Source of the DNA: a virus
IMG/VR virus record: IMGVR_UViG_3300030110_003973
Location: 1-33,759 of that record
Length of the DNA: 33,759 bases
Reading direction: 5' to 3' (one strand)
In this document: positions 14,630 to 21,422 of the stretch, one piece after another
Numbering within the stretch: the first letter of the stretch is position 1
How the letters are laid out: every line of letters starts with the position of its first letter
Made by a program: the position numbers and the translations under genes
The notes under the pieces: model-generated
The model's database searches: none
Told to the model about the DNA's origin: nothing
What the model saw: the letters and a program-made list of their open reading frames with translations, nothing else

Positions 14630-14880
14630 GAGCGCTAATAACCCCCGGCGGGAACGCGGCAAGAGACCAATGGGTTTTCTTTCAGGACAACGGCAGACTG
14701 TTCAAGTCCTACGGGTCAAGCATTGCCCACGTCACTTTTGACGGAGAGGTTACGCTTTTTGACCCCTATTGGGATATGTACTCGGCCACCACTAACCGAT
14801 ATTTACTCCAATTCCTAAACGAGTATTCAATCAAAGACGTGCGCGAGAAAGTCAAGTCGGGAGAATACCGCGTAAAGTGA
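14626..14880 (+). CDS. 84-residue protein of unknown function
   Basis: ATG 14626 overlaps the previous TGA. Beta-rich first half (WVFFQDNGRLFKSYGSSIAHVTFDG, quoted in part as VFFQDNGRLF), then a helical end (YLLQFLNEYSIKDVREKVKSG). Last gene of the copy-2 cassette; the next promoter begins 18 nt after its stop. Family unknown. Confidence 0.55.
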   Translation: MRALITPGGNAARDQWVFFQDNGRLFKSYGSSIAHVTFDGEVTLFDPYWDMYSATTNRYLLQFLNEYSIKDVREKVKSGEYRVK

Positions 14881-14897
14881 ACGCGGAAGGAGAAAAC

Positions 14898-14935
14898 GAC
14901 GCTTGCAAACGAGCGATGAAACATTTAATATAGTA
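14898..14935 (+). promoter_or_regulatory. Bipartite viral promoter copy 3
   Basis: GACGCTTGCAAACGA at 14898-14912, CGATGAA at 14914-14920, and TTTAATATAG starting 14924, 26 nt from motif start. TATA centre is about 26 nt before ATG 14954. Confidence 0.7.
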
Positions 14936-14953
14936 GCAAGGAGAGGACAAGAT

Positions 14954-15262
14954 ATGAAGCAGACAGTAACGGAGAACGAATTTATAGAAGCCTTTGAACG
15001 CAGGGGTAGAGAGGACAATTTCACCTTCAACGGGCGAAGGGCACTCTTTAGACACCTGACCGATTGGGAGAGAGACACCGGCAAAGAATTGGAACTCGAT
15101 GTAATCGGGATTTGCTGTGAGTGGACAGAGTACGCAAACGAAGCAGAGTGCCGCGAGGCATACGGGCTTGACGAAGACGAGAACCTAGAATTTTACACGA
15201 CAGTCATACAGGTTGACGAAGTAGGATGGTCAAACCACAGAATAATCGTGATGGATTGGTGA
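14954..15262 (+). CDS. 102-residue acidic protein of unknown function
   Basis: Start at ATG 14954, fixed by AAGGAGAGG upstream and by the promoter position. Sequence begins MKQTVTENEFIEAFERRGR and has an aromatic/acidic second half (GICCEWTEYANEAECREAYG, LEFYTTVIQVDEVGW). This YxxxxE..EYxNxxE.xxaY layout recurs in small phage proteins of unknown role. Followed by a GGTGAT site overlapping its stop that serves the next gene. Confidence 0.55.
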   Translation: MKQTVTENEFIEAFERRGREDNFTFNGRRALFRHLTDWERDTGKELELDVIGICCEWTEYANEAECREAYGLDEDENLEFYTTVIQVDEVGWSNHRIIVMDW

Positions 15263-15268
15263 TTAATT

Positions 15269-15436
15269 ATGGTAAAAGAAACGCAAATAACAATCACCGT
15301 TCACGGTGACCTCATGGACTCCTCGCATGAAATGTTCGATGATTTCTGGGAATTCGTGCTATCAACAAAGAAGGTCAAGAAGAAGCCCAAATTCAATTTC
15401 AGGTACCTAAAAAATAACGGGGAGGTTGTCGAATGA
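15269..15436 (+). CDS. 55-residue protein of unknown function
   Basis: ATG 15269 with GGTGAT at 15258-15263. An N-terminal beta strand (TQITITVHGDL), an aromatic helix (EMFDDFWEFVLS) and a lysine-rich stretch (KKVKKKPKFNFRYLKNNG). Ends with an ATGA overlap to the next gene. Function unknown; the basic patch suggests nucleic-acid contact. Confidence 0.5.
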   Translation: MVKETQITITVHGDLMDSSHEMFDDFWEFVLSTKKVKKKPKFNFRYLKNNGEVVE

Positions 15437-15582
15437 AGAAGATAATCCGCCGATGGTCGCCACACTTTGAAGAGTGGGAGTACACAGAATTCAACACCCT
15501 AAGAGAGTACTGTGATTGGCTCCTTTTTGAGTTGAACAATCATACACAATTTGATGAGGTTTACGAGGAGGTGAATAACTAG
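15433..15582 (+). CDS. 49-residue protein of unknown function
   Basis: ATG 15433 overlaps the previous stop. Aromatic and acidic: WSPHFEEWEYTEFNTLREYC then DWLLFELNNHTQFDEVYEEV. Last gene before a 468-bp gap. No family recognised. Confidence 0.5.
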   Translation: MKKIIRRWSPHFEEWEYTEFNTLREYCDWLLFELNNHTQFDEVYEEVNN

Positions 15583-15704
15583 AGTGGGAAATGGGGGTCG
15601 TTCCTTAATCAGGCATAGCATGTTAAGGACGTTTAGCGGGACAGGTATTGTTTTTTTTCTTAGTTCGTTGTTTTCTTTGCCTTACCCGCACCCCACCCAA
15701 CTCA

Positions 15705-15733
15705 AAACCGGCGGCTTGAGTCACCGCCGGTTT
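15705..15733 (+). terminator. Perfect 10-bp hairpin, probable terminator
   Basis: AAACCGGCGG (15705-15714) and CCGCCGGTTT (15724-15733) are perfect complements around the loop CTTGAGTCA. It lies 120 nt after the end of a gene cassette. A CTTGACTCACC echo of the loop follows at about 15755. Confidence 0.55.
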
Positions 15734-15794
15734 CCGTTCTTGCATCACTTCCGGGGCTTGACTCACCCCAACTTTTTCTAACTTAAAAATAAAT

Positions 15795-15818
15795 GGAGGT
15801 GATGACATGGACGCCTAA
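15795..15818 (+). other. Best ribosome binding site in the region before a three-codon ORF
   Basis: GGAGGTGAT at 15795-15803, exactly 3 nt before ATG 15807, whose frame reads M-D-A-stop. Perhaps a leader mini-ORF, a trap or the relic of a lost gene. An alternative ATG at 15802 would give 19 hydrophobic residues but is too close to the site. Confidence 0.35.
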
Positions 15819-15895
15819 CGCCATGTTATTTTTTATTGACATTTTTTTGTGGCAAAAGTAAAATTTTGCTGCTGAAATTTGCATAAGGTTTTTTT

Positions 15896-15935
15896 GACGC
15901 TTGCAAAAGTAAAATCGAAATGACTATATACTGAC
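15896..15935 (+). promoter_or_regulatory. Bipartite viral promoter copy 4
   Basis: GACGCTTGCAAAAG at 15896-15909 and CTATATACTG from 15924, about 28-29 nt from motif start. First of two tandem promoters; only a 12-codon frame starts nearby. Confidence 0.55.
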
Positions 15936-15994
15936 AGCCCTTATGATTAGGACAAAAATAACGCGAACAATCCATATATAAGTCTTACGGTTTT

Positions 15995-16030
15995 GACGCT
16001 TGCGAGCGCGTGATAGTACATTTAATATAG
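15995..16030 (+). promoter_or_regulatory. Bipartite viral promoter copy 5
   Basis: GACGCTTGCGAGCG at 15995-16008, TGATAG at 16011-16016, and TTTAATATAG at 16021-16030, spacing 26. TATA centre is about 26 nt before ATG 16051, so the transcript should be leaderless. Confidence 0.7.
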
Positions 16031-16050
16031 TAGTGAGTATAGGGTGAATC

Positions 16051-16431
16051 ATGGTAGTAAAAATAACCAAACTAGAAAAGCAACTCCTAACGGACATTGC
16101 GCACAGCGACCATTCAAGCGACGGCTACGGCTTCACAATGTGGGTCGGCGTAGGATATGAGAGCCTCCCCATGAGACAGGTACGCGCTCTAATTACGACC
16201 CTTAAAGAGAAGGGAGTTATCCACTATTCCCCACCCAACCCAAGATATGACGAGAAGGCGCACATTTGCCCCCGTGCAGAATTCCTTGAGGGCGGAGAAA
16301 GAACGCTTAACAAGTGGGGTAACGAGTGGGTAGAACCCGACCATGAGAGGTTTGGCGGGGATTGGAATTCCGACCCCTTCACCGATGGTATTCACGGTTT
16401 CCGATACATGAACCTAGAGGTGATTGAGTGA
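16051..16431 (+). CDS. 126-residue winged-helix-like protein
   Basis: ATG 16051 at leaderless distance from promoter copy 5, with GGGTGAATC also just upstream. Residues 1-60 could form a small helix-turn-helix with wing (KLEKQLLTDIAHSD, MRQVRALITTLKEKGVIHYS). The rest is aromatic and acidic (WGNEWVEPDHERFGGDWNSD). A transcription-regulator role is possible but only inferred. First gene of a two-gene cassette. Confidence 0.55.
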   Translation: MVVKITKLEKQLLTDIAHSDHSSDGYGFTMWVGVGYESLPMRQVRALITTLKEKGVIHYSPPNPRYDEKAHICPRAEFLEGGERTLNKWGNEWVEPDHERFGGDWNSDPFTDGIHGFRYMNLEVIE

Positions 16432-16832
16432 AGAATTTCCTAACCTACGAGGATTTCCAAGAGGAATACGGAGAGAGGGCAAGCCAATCTTGGTGGCAAG
16501 ACTGGCTAATGGAGTCCATCACCTTCAAGTACATCATGGATAAAGACATATGGGTATGGTCGGAGTACATTGATACCGGAGGGTACTTTGAGAAGTACGA
16601 CGTAACCCGCGACTTCTACGGATTTTTCAAGAAATGCACCTGCAACGACGGGCAATTCAGGCACTACATCTATGACTCGGTGGCAGAAGAGCGCATCAAG
16701 ATTGAGTGCCCCCACTGCTTTGAAAAGAAGATGCATGAGATGAGCCTAGAGGGTATCAAGAATGACATGGTTTGGACAGGTGTACAAATTGACGAGAATG
16801 GGGAAGTCAAGATGACGCTTGCGAAGGTGTGA
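16428..16832 (+). CDS. 134-residue protein with zinc-ribbon-like cysteines
   Basis: GTG 16428 overlaps the previous stop and has GGTGAT at 16419-16424. N-terminal aromatic helix region (SQSWWQDWLMES), then KKCTCNDG and IECPHCFEKK, a CxC/CxxC pair that could bind zinc, then VWTGVQIDENG. The last codons (TLAKV, stop) are the upstream block of promoter copy 6. Unknown function. Confidence 0.55.
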   Translation: MKNFLTYEDFQEEYGERASQSWWQDWLMESITFKYIMDKDIWVWSEYIDTGGYFEKYDVTRDFYGFFKKCTCNDGQFRHYIYDSVAEERIKIECPHCFEKKMHEMSLEGIKNDMVWTGVQIDENGEVKMTLAKV

Positions 16833-16850
16833 TAGAACAGTTAATATAGG
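16814..16850 (+). promoter_or_regulatory. Bipartite viral promoter copy 6
   Basis: GACGCTTGCGAAGG at 16814-16827 in the 3' end of the preceding gene, GTGATAGAACA overlapping its stop, and GTTAATATAGG at 16840-16850, spacing 26. Confidence 0.7.
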
Positions 16851-16886
16851 TCAGCAAATATAGCAATATTATAGGAGATAGAGAAG

Positions 16887-17081
16887 ATGACAACGGTACA
16901 AGATTTAGACAAGGCGATAAAGTTGATACGAACAGCGCACGAAGCGCTAGAGTTTGCGAGGCCACACATACCCGAAGAAATGTGGGTTACCATAAACACC
17001 GGGGCCTCTTACGAGATAGAGCATTTACTATGCGCGTTGATAGAGAAGAAGAGAAGGAAGAACATAGAGGAGAGTCTTTGA
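16887..17081 (+). CDS. 64-residue helical protein
   Basis: ATG 16887 with AGGAGATAGAG upstream. Helical throughout: VQDLDKAIKLIRTAHEALEF, then IEHLLCALIEKKRRKNIEE. First gene of the promoter copy-6 cassette; its stop precedes the next ATG by two nt. No family recognised. Confidence 0.5.
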   Translation: MTTVQDLDKAIKLIRTAHEALEFARPHIPEEMWVTINTGASYEIEHLLCALIEKKRRKNIEESL

Positions 17082-17083
17082 AC

Positions 17084-17644
17084 ATGTCGAAAACAAGAGC
17101 GCACCGATGCGACCAGTGTGACGATGGGTGGGTACACTATGCCTCCGTTGTCAGAGAGGCAGACCCAGAGAATGGAGTTACCAAACTCATCAAGCCGGCG
17201 GTTTTCATAACTCACGACAGGTCGAAGAAGGTGGCAGTACTCAGCGCCAACGGTGCCGGGATATGCCACTGCTGTGCCGCAAGATACGAGAAGAAGACTA
17301 AGATTGGCAACAGCAAACTTAATCTCACCCACGTCCAGCATTGGGACGAGGTGCAGTATGCGACTTACGATTACGAGACAGGCGAGATAATGATTACCGA
17401 GGCTCTCGTTGACATGTGGATGTACTTTGAGAGGCAACCGTTCATAGATGACGCAACCGATGCTCTCCACCACGGCGGCCTCTTAGAGGCGCCGCTAGAA
17501 ATAGACCCTAGAAAAGAGTCTATGGAGCGGTTTGAGGAGGCATTCAAAGAAGCAGAGGGAGACTTTGAAGACCAATACGATTTCATCAACCACAAGGAGA
17601 AGGCGAACATGGCAAGAGCGAAAGCGACGCTTGCGAACGAGTGA
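17084..17644 (+). CDS. 186-residue zinc-ribbon protein
   Basis: ATG 17084 is preferred over TTG 17078. Cysteines at HRCDQCDDGWVHY and GICHCCAARYEKK make a split four-cysteine zinc ribbon of about 65 residues with a beta insert (KPAVFITHDRSKKVAVLS). A helical acidic C-terminus follows (ERFEEAFKEAEGDFEDQYDF). The final TLANE codons form the GACGCTTGCGAACGA block of promoter copy 7. Perhaps a nucleic-acid or protein adaptor; function unknown. Confidence 0.6.
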   Translation: MSKTRAHRCDQCDDGWVHYASVVREADPENGVTKLIKPAVFITHDRSKKVAVLSANGAGICHCCAARYEKKTKIGNSKLNLTHVQHWDEVQYATYDYETGEIMITEALVDMWMYFERQPFIDDATDALHHGGLLEAPLEIDPRKESMERFEEAFKEAEGDFEDQYDFINHKEKANMARAKATLANE

Positions 17645-17664
17645 TGAAAAGATATAAGTACTAG
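17626..17664 (+). promoter_or_regulatory. Bipartite viral promoter copy 7
   Basis: Full-consensus GACGCTTGCGAACGA at 17626-17640, GTGATGAAAA at 17641-17650, GATATAAGTACTAG at 17651-17664, spacing 25. Drives the DUF932-like gene; TATA centre is about 27 nt before ATG 17683. Confidence 0.75.
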
Positions 17665-17682
17665 ATGAAACAAGGTGATAAT

Positions 17683-18702
17683 ATGGCAGAAACAGTTGGA
17701 CTGAACCAAACAATAATCAGCGCTTTCAACCGCATAGGGCAGGAAGCAGAGGGAACCACCGGAAGGGAGATTCTCAAAAACGCAGGGCTAGACTTCACAG
17801 TCGAGAAGAGGCACCTGTACGACCACACGGGTAACAAACTTCCCGGCGGACACAGAGTCGTGACTAGGACAGACACAAACCAACCACTAGGTGTAGTGTC
17901 TAAGAAGTACGAGACTTTCCAGAATATTCAAGTGATTAACCTGTTTGAAGAGTTGTGCAAAGACACCGGCGCACAGATTGACCGCATAGGAGCAGTAGAC
18001 AACGGCAGACAGATATTCATGTCCTTCCGCAACCCGGAGGGTCTATCATTCGCTAACGGTAGCGAGCAGGAAGAGTACGACATCTATTGGTACCTACTAT
18101 CTAGCCACGACGGTTCGATGGGTCTCAAGTTGTTCCCCTCTCCGGTCAGACTATTCTGCGCGAATCAGGGTGCCATGCTCCACTCATTCCTAGTGCGAAA
18201 CGGCATCAACCCCCGCAAACTATCCATCCGCCACTCGGCGCTCATGGACTTGCGACTAGAGGACTTGAAGATGAACCTAGGTATCATCAACGACCTGTCA
18301 CACGCATTCGTAGAAGAGCAAGCAATGCTAATCAATCAAAGCATGGACATGGGCGACCGTGTAGAGTACTACATAGACGTTCTCGGACTATCACAGAACG
18401 AGACCATGCTAAAGGGCGGCAAGGACTACGACCCAAACAACCCCTTCGGGCTTGGTACTCGCGCTAACAACACTATAGACGTACTCATGGAGTTAGAAAA
18501 CTCAACCACTAACACAGTCGGCAACATGGGAGGTACAAAATTCCAAGCCTACAGCGCAGTCACCGAGTACCTAGACCACCGCTGGACTATGGACAAGGAA
18601 GGCAAACTCCTAGTCCCTAACGAGAAGAGGGTAGAGTCTGCGGTCATGGGACCCGGCGCAAGGATGAAGGCACAGGCATACGAGAAGATACTGGTGGCAT
18701 GA
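17683..18702 (+). CDS. DUF932-type phage/plasmid protein
   Basis: 339 residues from ATG 17683, preceded by GGTGAT at 17674-17679; an in-frame ATG at 17665 is less likely. The middle matches the DUF932 (phage/plasmid-like TIGR03299) style: LGVVSKKYETFQN, GRQIFMSFRNPEG, RLFCANQGAMLHSF, SIRHSALMDLRLEDL, and a C-terminal helical region with WTMDKEGKLLVPNEKR. The family is widespread in phages and plasmids, without a firm biochemical role. It has its own full-consensus promoter and is the largest gene of the small-gene region, suggesting high expression. Confidence 0.8.
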   Translation: MAETVGLNQTIISAFNRIGQEAEGTTGREILKNAGLDFTVEKRHLYDHTGNKLPGGHRVVTRTDTNQPLGVVSKKYETFQNIQVINLFEELCKDTGAQIDRIGAVDNGRQIFMSFRNPEGLSFANGSEQEEYDIYWYLLSSHDGSMGLKLFPSPVRLFCANQGAMLHSFLVRNGINPRKLSIRHSALMDLRLEDLKMNLGIINDLSHAFVEEQAMLINQSMDMGDRVEYYIDVLGLSQNETMLKGGKDYDPNNPFGLGTRANNTIDVLMELENSTTNTVGNMGGTKFQAYSAVTEYLDHRWTMDKEGKLLVPNEKRVESAVMGPGARMKAQAYEKILVA

Positions 18703-18890
18703 ATATGAAACTAAAAGAATTCTCCTGTGTCCTCAACCTCAAGACGTTGAAGGAAATCATCGCCAACGTAGAGAACAGAGGCTTCGGTAAGGAAAACATA
18801 GACAGCGGCTTGGCTACTGCGGTGTTGGAATTCGTAACGACCGAGGATTTCCCGACTTCACTACTCCTCACAAACAGAGGAGAGTGGTGA
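18699..18890 (+). CDS. 63-residue protein of unknown function
   Basis: ATG 18699 overlaps the DUF932 stop by ATGA. Mixed helix/strand: LKEFSCVLNLKTLKEIIANV, SGLATAVLEFVTTEDFPTSL (partly quoted). Co-transcribed with the DUF932 gene. Family unknown. Confidence 0.5.
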   Translation: MNMKLKEFSCVLNLKTLKEIIANVENRGFGKENIDSGLATAVLEFVTTEDFPTSLLLTNRGEW

Positions 18891-18891
18891 G

Positions 18892-18993
18892 GTGAATGTC
18901 TTCTTCGCGACTTGCGACTACGAGATTCTTTACAATCAATCTAGTTTATTTTATGGCAAAAATACTAACATAGTTTCGAATCCGCAAGAGTGA
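18892..18993 (+). CDS. Possible 33-residue peptide
   Basis: GTG 18892 to TGA 18993, starting MNVFFATCDYEILYNQSS. It follows the previous stop closely with GAGGAGAGTGG upstream, in a gap with no other gene. Weak support. Confidence 0.3.
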   Translation: MNVFFATCDYEILYNQSSLFYGKNTNIVSNPQE

Positions 18994-19044
18994 GTTTCGA
19001 ACACAACTTTGTCACCGTGGCACTTCATAGAAGGAGAGGAAAGC

Positions 19045-19308
19045 ATGAAAATGAATGATAATCTAAGAAAAATAGCGAATGAAACGATAAAGGCCGGGAC
19101 CGAATTCCGCACCATGTGGAACGAAGCCATAGACCAATTAGAGCGTGAGGGCTGGTACGAATTTTGGGACGAGCATGAAATACCCGTACCGCTTGACGAA
19201 TTGGCTCTAGCGGTGGCTTCTGTATGGCAAGAGTGGCGTGATGAGGATGAGCGAGAAGAGCGAAGACTTGACCCTAATTATGGCACATACGAACCGGACG
19301 AGGGGTGA
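19045..19308 (+). CDS. 87-residue acidic protein of unknown function
   Basis: ATG 19045 with AAGGAGAGG upstream. Helical and very acidic: NDNLRKIANETIKAG, EAIDQLEREGWYEFWDEHE, VWQEWRDEDEREERR. Could be a DNA-mimic-like or protein-binding factor, but nothing specific is recognised. GGTGAT at its stop serves the next gene. Confidence 0.55.
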   Translation: MKMNDNLRKIANETIKAGTEFRTMWNEAIDQLEREGWYEFWDEHEIPVPLDELALAVASVWQEWRDEDEREERRLDPNYGTYEPDEG

Positions 19309-19312
19309 TTGA

Positions 19313-19615
19313 ATGAACAGCAACTTTAACAGTAAAGATAAAATCAAAGACAGGCAGGAGAGCGTAAAGGCACTGTGGGAGATGGAGTTTGGAAATCTAG
19401 GATTGGAGAGGTACGTTCCAGAGAAAGGTTGGGGCTACAACGTAGTCAATAGAACGTGGTGCGACACCATCAAGTACGAGGTTTGTCCCTTCTATGATGG
19501 CGACATCCCGATGGAGATGGATGTCGTGATGTGCCGTGACTTGCAAGATGTGGGCGAAGCAATACGCTTGATAATGACCGGCGAGTTAGCAAAAGAATAC
19601 GGGGTGGAATTATAA
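19313..19615 (+). CDS. 100-residue protein of unknown function
   Basis: ATG 19313 with GGGGTGATT upstream, four nt after the previous stop. A basic helical start (DKIKDRQESVKALWEMEF), then a cysteine/aromatic middle (GYNVVNRTWCDTIKYEVCPF) and helical end. Overlaps the next frame, which has no standard start codon. Function unknown. Confidence 0.55.
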   Translation: MNSNFNSKDKIKDRQESVKALWEMEFGNLGLERYVPEKGWGYNVVNRTWCDTIKYEVCPFYDGDIPMEMDVVMCRDLQDVGEAIRLIMTGELAKEYGVEL

Positions 19616-19782
19616 CACCAAAAGTAACTTGCTCGAATTGTGGAAGCGATACCGCCCTTTATCTCGATGACCCGAATGACGATACTATGAGGCGATGCAT
19701 GAGCGCAGTGAATAACAAGTGGAAGGGACAATACGCGCAATGCTACGCGGAGGAAGAATCGACGCTTGTGAACGAGGAATAG
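19612..19782 (+). CDS. 56-residue zinc-ribbon protein with apparent ATA/ATT start
   Basis: The frame reads TPKVTCSNCGSDTALYLDD..RRCMSAVNN..QCYAEEE and ends TLVNEE. CxxCG plus two later cysteines make a plausible zinc ribbon, so the frame is coding before its first ATG (19687), and there is no ATG, GTG or TTG between the upstream in-frame stop and the ribbon. GGTGGA lies three nt before ATA 19612, the same spacing as GGTGAT-AAT-ATG elsewhere. Its 3' end is the upstream block of promoter copy 8. Starts at ATT 19609 or ATA 19612 are the best fits. Confidence 0.5.
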   Translation: MTPKVTCSNCGSDTALYLDDPNDDTMRRCMSAVNNKWKGQYAQCYAEEESTLVNEE

Positions 19783-19801
19783 GAGTAATTATATACTAGG
19801 T
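19761..19801 (+). promoter_or_regulatory. Bipartite viral promoter copy 8
   Basis: GACGCTTGTGAACGAGG from 19761, GAATAGGAG, then TTATATACTAGGT at 19789-19801, spacing 28. TATA centre is about 26 nt before ATG 19818. The block encodes the end of the upstream gene. Confidence 0.7.
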
Positions 19802-19817
19802 AATAGCAGGTGGTAAT

Positions 19818-20351
19818 ATGAACATATTTGTACTAGACGAAAACCCAGAAGTAGCAGCACAAATGTACTGCGACAAGCACGTACCCAAAATGGTAGTCGA
19901 ATTGTATCAACAATTAGGCTCTGCCGTCATACGCCACGGTGCTACGCCTGACGTTATGCCACTCACTAAGAAGGGTACGCCACTTAAGGGAGGTTACCAC
20001 AACCATCCCGCGACCCGCTGGGTAGGTCAATCCAAAGATAACTACCATTGGACTATGCTTCACGCTCTTGCTCTGTGCAAAGAGTACACCAAGAGGTTCG
20101 GTAAGGTTCACTTCTGTGAGACAGGTATCAGACAACTATGTGACCCCTTCTTTTCAGAGATGATAGAGGACGGCCCGCAAACTCCTTACGCTCTGTGCAT
20201 GCCCGACGAATTCACCTTTGAGTTAGCCTTTGCTTCTCATGCTACAGGCGATGACGCAGTACAGGCTTACAGGCGCTACTACCACAGCAAAGAGTTTGCT
20301 CAGTGGAACAAGGGCACACCTGCACCTGATTGGTGGATGGGGGGTGTGTAA
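19818..20351 (+). CDS. Conserved phage protein, MNIFVLD family
   Basis: 177 residues starting MNIFVLDENPEVAAQMYCDKH, a start I recognise from a conserved protein of many marine phages, followed by HNHPATRWVGQSKDNYHW, LALCKEYTKRFGKVHFCETG and a C-terminal YRRYYHSKEFAQW..GTPAPDWW. Conserved histidines and aromatic residues suggest an enzyme or nucleotide-handling fold, but the role is not established. It has its own promoter (copy 8) with GGTGGTAAT just before the ATG, and overlaps the next zinc-ribbon gene by eight nt. Confidence 0.7.
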   Translation: MNIFVLDENPEVAAQMYCDKHVPKMVVELYQQLGSAVIRHGATPDVMPLTKKGTPLKGGYHNHPATRWVGQSKDNYHWTMLHALALCKEYTKRFGKVHFCETGIRQLCDPFFSEMIEDGPQTPYALCMPDEFTFELAFASHATGDDAVQAYRRYYHSKEFAQWNKGTPAPDWWMGGV

Positions 20352-20544
20352 TATTAGCACAAAAGAAAAACCAACCTGTGTACTCTGTGGAGTAAAATGT
20401 GAGAATCAATGGGGCAACAACCCTGCCCCCCTCGTTAGCATGGCTTACGGTGTGTGTTGCGACAGATGCAACGTGCGTCACGTACTCCCTGCTCGATGGG
20501 AATACCTGCGGCACGACGACATATACGCTACGGAGGAAGAATAG
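20344..20544 (+). CDS. 66-residue zinc-ribbon protein
   Basis: GTG 20344 is the first standard start, overlapping the previous gene end, with GGTGG upstream. CVLCGVKC and CCDRCNV form a four-cysteine zinc ribbon; an acidic tail follows. Its TAG is followed at once by the next ATG. Part of the copy-8 cassette. Confidence 0.6.
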   Translation: MCNISTKEKPTCVLCGVKCENQWGNNPAPLVSMAYGVCCDRCNVRHVLPARWEYLRHDDIYATEEE

Positions 20545-20967
20545 ATGAGTGATTGGCGTGACGAAATGGGTTTACTTCCCCGTAAAACTAGAGAGATGTG
20601 GGAATTGAATGGCTATTGCGAGAAGTGCCGAAAGCCACATCAGAATATGAGCCAAGCCGAAAGAAGGGAGAGGACTAATCACCCTATCAAGTATTGGCAA
20701 AACTTCTATGAGAATTTGATGAGTGACGATGATGTTATTCGATGTGCCTTCGGCTTCACTCCTTTTATTGAATCGGTGGCAGAAGGAGAATTGGTTGATA
20801 TGCCGGAGTCACCTTACGCCGCCGCACGAATGTATAGACAGTCCGCCGGATTACTTAAAGCAATCTATGAGTATTTTGGTATGGGTGGATTTGAAGAGGC
20901 GCTTGTAAAGTTGAGAAGTAATCCTATCTTCGACCCGAACGACGAATGGTGGCAGCACAATGGTTGA
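20545..20967 (+). CDS. 140-residue protein of unknown function with CxxC pair
   Basis: ATG 20545 directly after the TAG of the upstream gene, with CGGAGGA upstream. N-terminal LPRKTREMWELNGYCEKCRKPH, then helical PIKYWQNFYENLMSD and YAAARMYRQSAGLLKAIYEYF. The CEKC..H may bind metal. Overlaps the following membrane-peptide gene. Function unknown. Confidence 0.55.
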   Translation: MSDWRDEMGLLPRKTREMWELNGYCEKCRKPHQNMSQAERRERTNHPIKYWQNFYENLMSDDDVIRCAFGFTPFIESVAEGELVDMPESPYAAARMYRQSAGLLKAIYEYFGMGGFEEALVKLRSNPIFDPNDEWWQHNG

Positions 20968-21040
20968 TACTTTTGTCGCAATAATAATTCTGTTTGGCGT
21001 ATGGGTAATGTTGGAGGATATGTGGGCAAGACAATATTGA
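20960..21040 (+). CDS. 26-residue membrane peptide
   Basis: ATG 20960 overlaps the previous gene by eight nt; TGA 21040 overlaps the first bases of promoter copy 9. The product is a single hydrophobic helix (VDTFVAIIILFGVWVML). One of several one-pass micro-proteins in this genome; function unknown. Confidence 0.45.
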   Translation: MVDTFVAIIILFGVWVMLEDMWARQY

Positions 21041-21074
21041 CGCTTGCGAACGAACGATAGCAGGGTTTAAATAG
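21039..21074 (+). promoter_or_regulatory. Bipartite viral promoter copy 9
   Basis: Full-consensus GACGCTTGCGAACGA at 21039-21053, CGATAG at 21055-21060, GTTTAAATAG at 21065-21074, spacing 26. TATA centre is 26-27 nt before ATG 21096, although GGTGAT also lies at that point. Confidence 0.75.
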
Positions 21075-21095
21075 AAGCGACTATTAGGTGATAAT

Positions 21096-21422
21096 ATGGT
21101 AAGAGAAAGACTTAACAAAATGTACAGAAATAAGCATAATGACCGAGAGGTCCTATGTACGGACGTGGCAATATCAGACTTTGGTATTTACACTTGGACG
21201 CTACGCGGGAACGACGGTCAGTACGATGTGGTTACAATGACTGAGCGCGACATGTGTGAGCATTGGGTATTGATAGAGGAAGAAGACGACCTTATGGATT
21301 CTGAGAATGTAGTCACATACAAGGGTTGGAAAGAGGATTTCTACACAGAAGGGGGACTCAGCCGGTATCATCAGATAAAGGCAAAGAACGAGCAGAAGGC
21401 AAGCAACGAGGAGGAAGAGTGA
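21096..21422 (+). CDS. 108-residue protein of unknown function
   Basis: ATG 21096 with GGTGAT three nt upstream and at leaderless distance from promoter copy 9. Beta-rich middle (VLCTDVAISDFGIYTWTLRG, quoted in part) ending VVTMTERDMCEHWVLIEEED; lysine/glutamate-rich tail. First gene of a seven-gene cassette of overlapping small genes ending at 22378. Confidence 0.55.
   Translation: MVRERLNKMYRNKHNDREVLCTDVAISDFGIYTWTLRGNDGQYDVVTMTERDMCEHWVLIEEEDDLMDSENVVTYKGWKEDFYTEGGLSRYHQIKAKNEQKASNEEEE

Larger units (their letters stand above)
15583..16050. other. Intergenic region with hairpin, strong RBS and two tandem promoters
   Basis: Holds a T-run near 15650, a perfect 10-bp hairpin (15705-15733), a GGAGGTGAT site before a three-codon frame (15807-15818), A/T-rich runs, and promoter copies 4 and 5 about 99 bp apart in front of the gene at 16051. 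A possible hydrophobic mini-frame starting ATG 15802 (TWTPNAMLFFIDIFLWQ) is not well supported. Confidence 0.5.

Noticed and set aside
17009-17713. Long minus-strand frames opposite the zinc-ribbon and DUF932 genes
   Set aside because: They are antisense shadows of well-supported plus-strand genes and lack promoters or binding sites.
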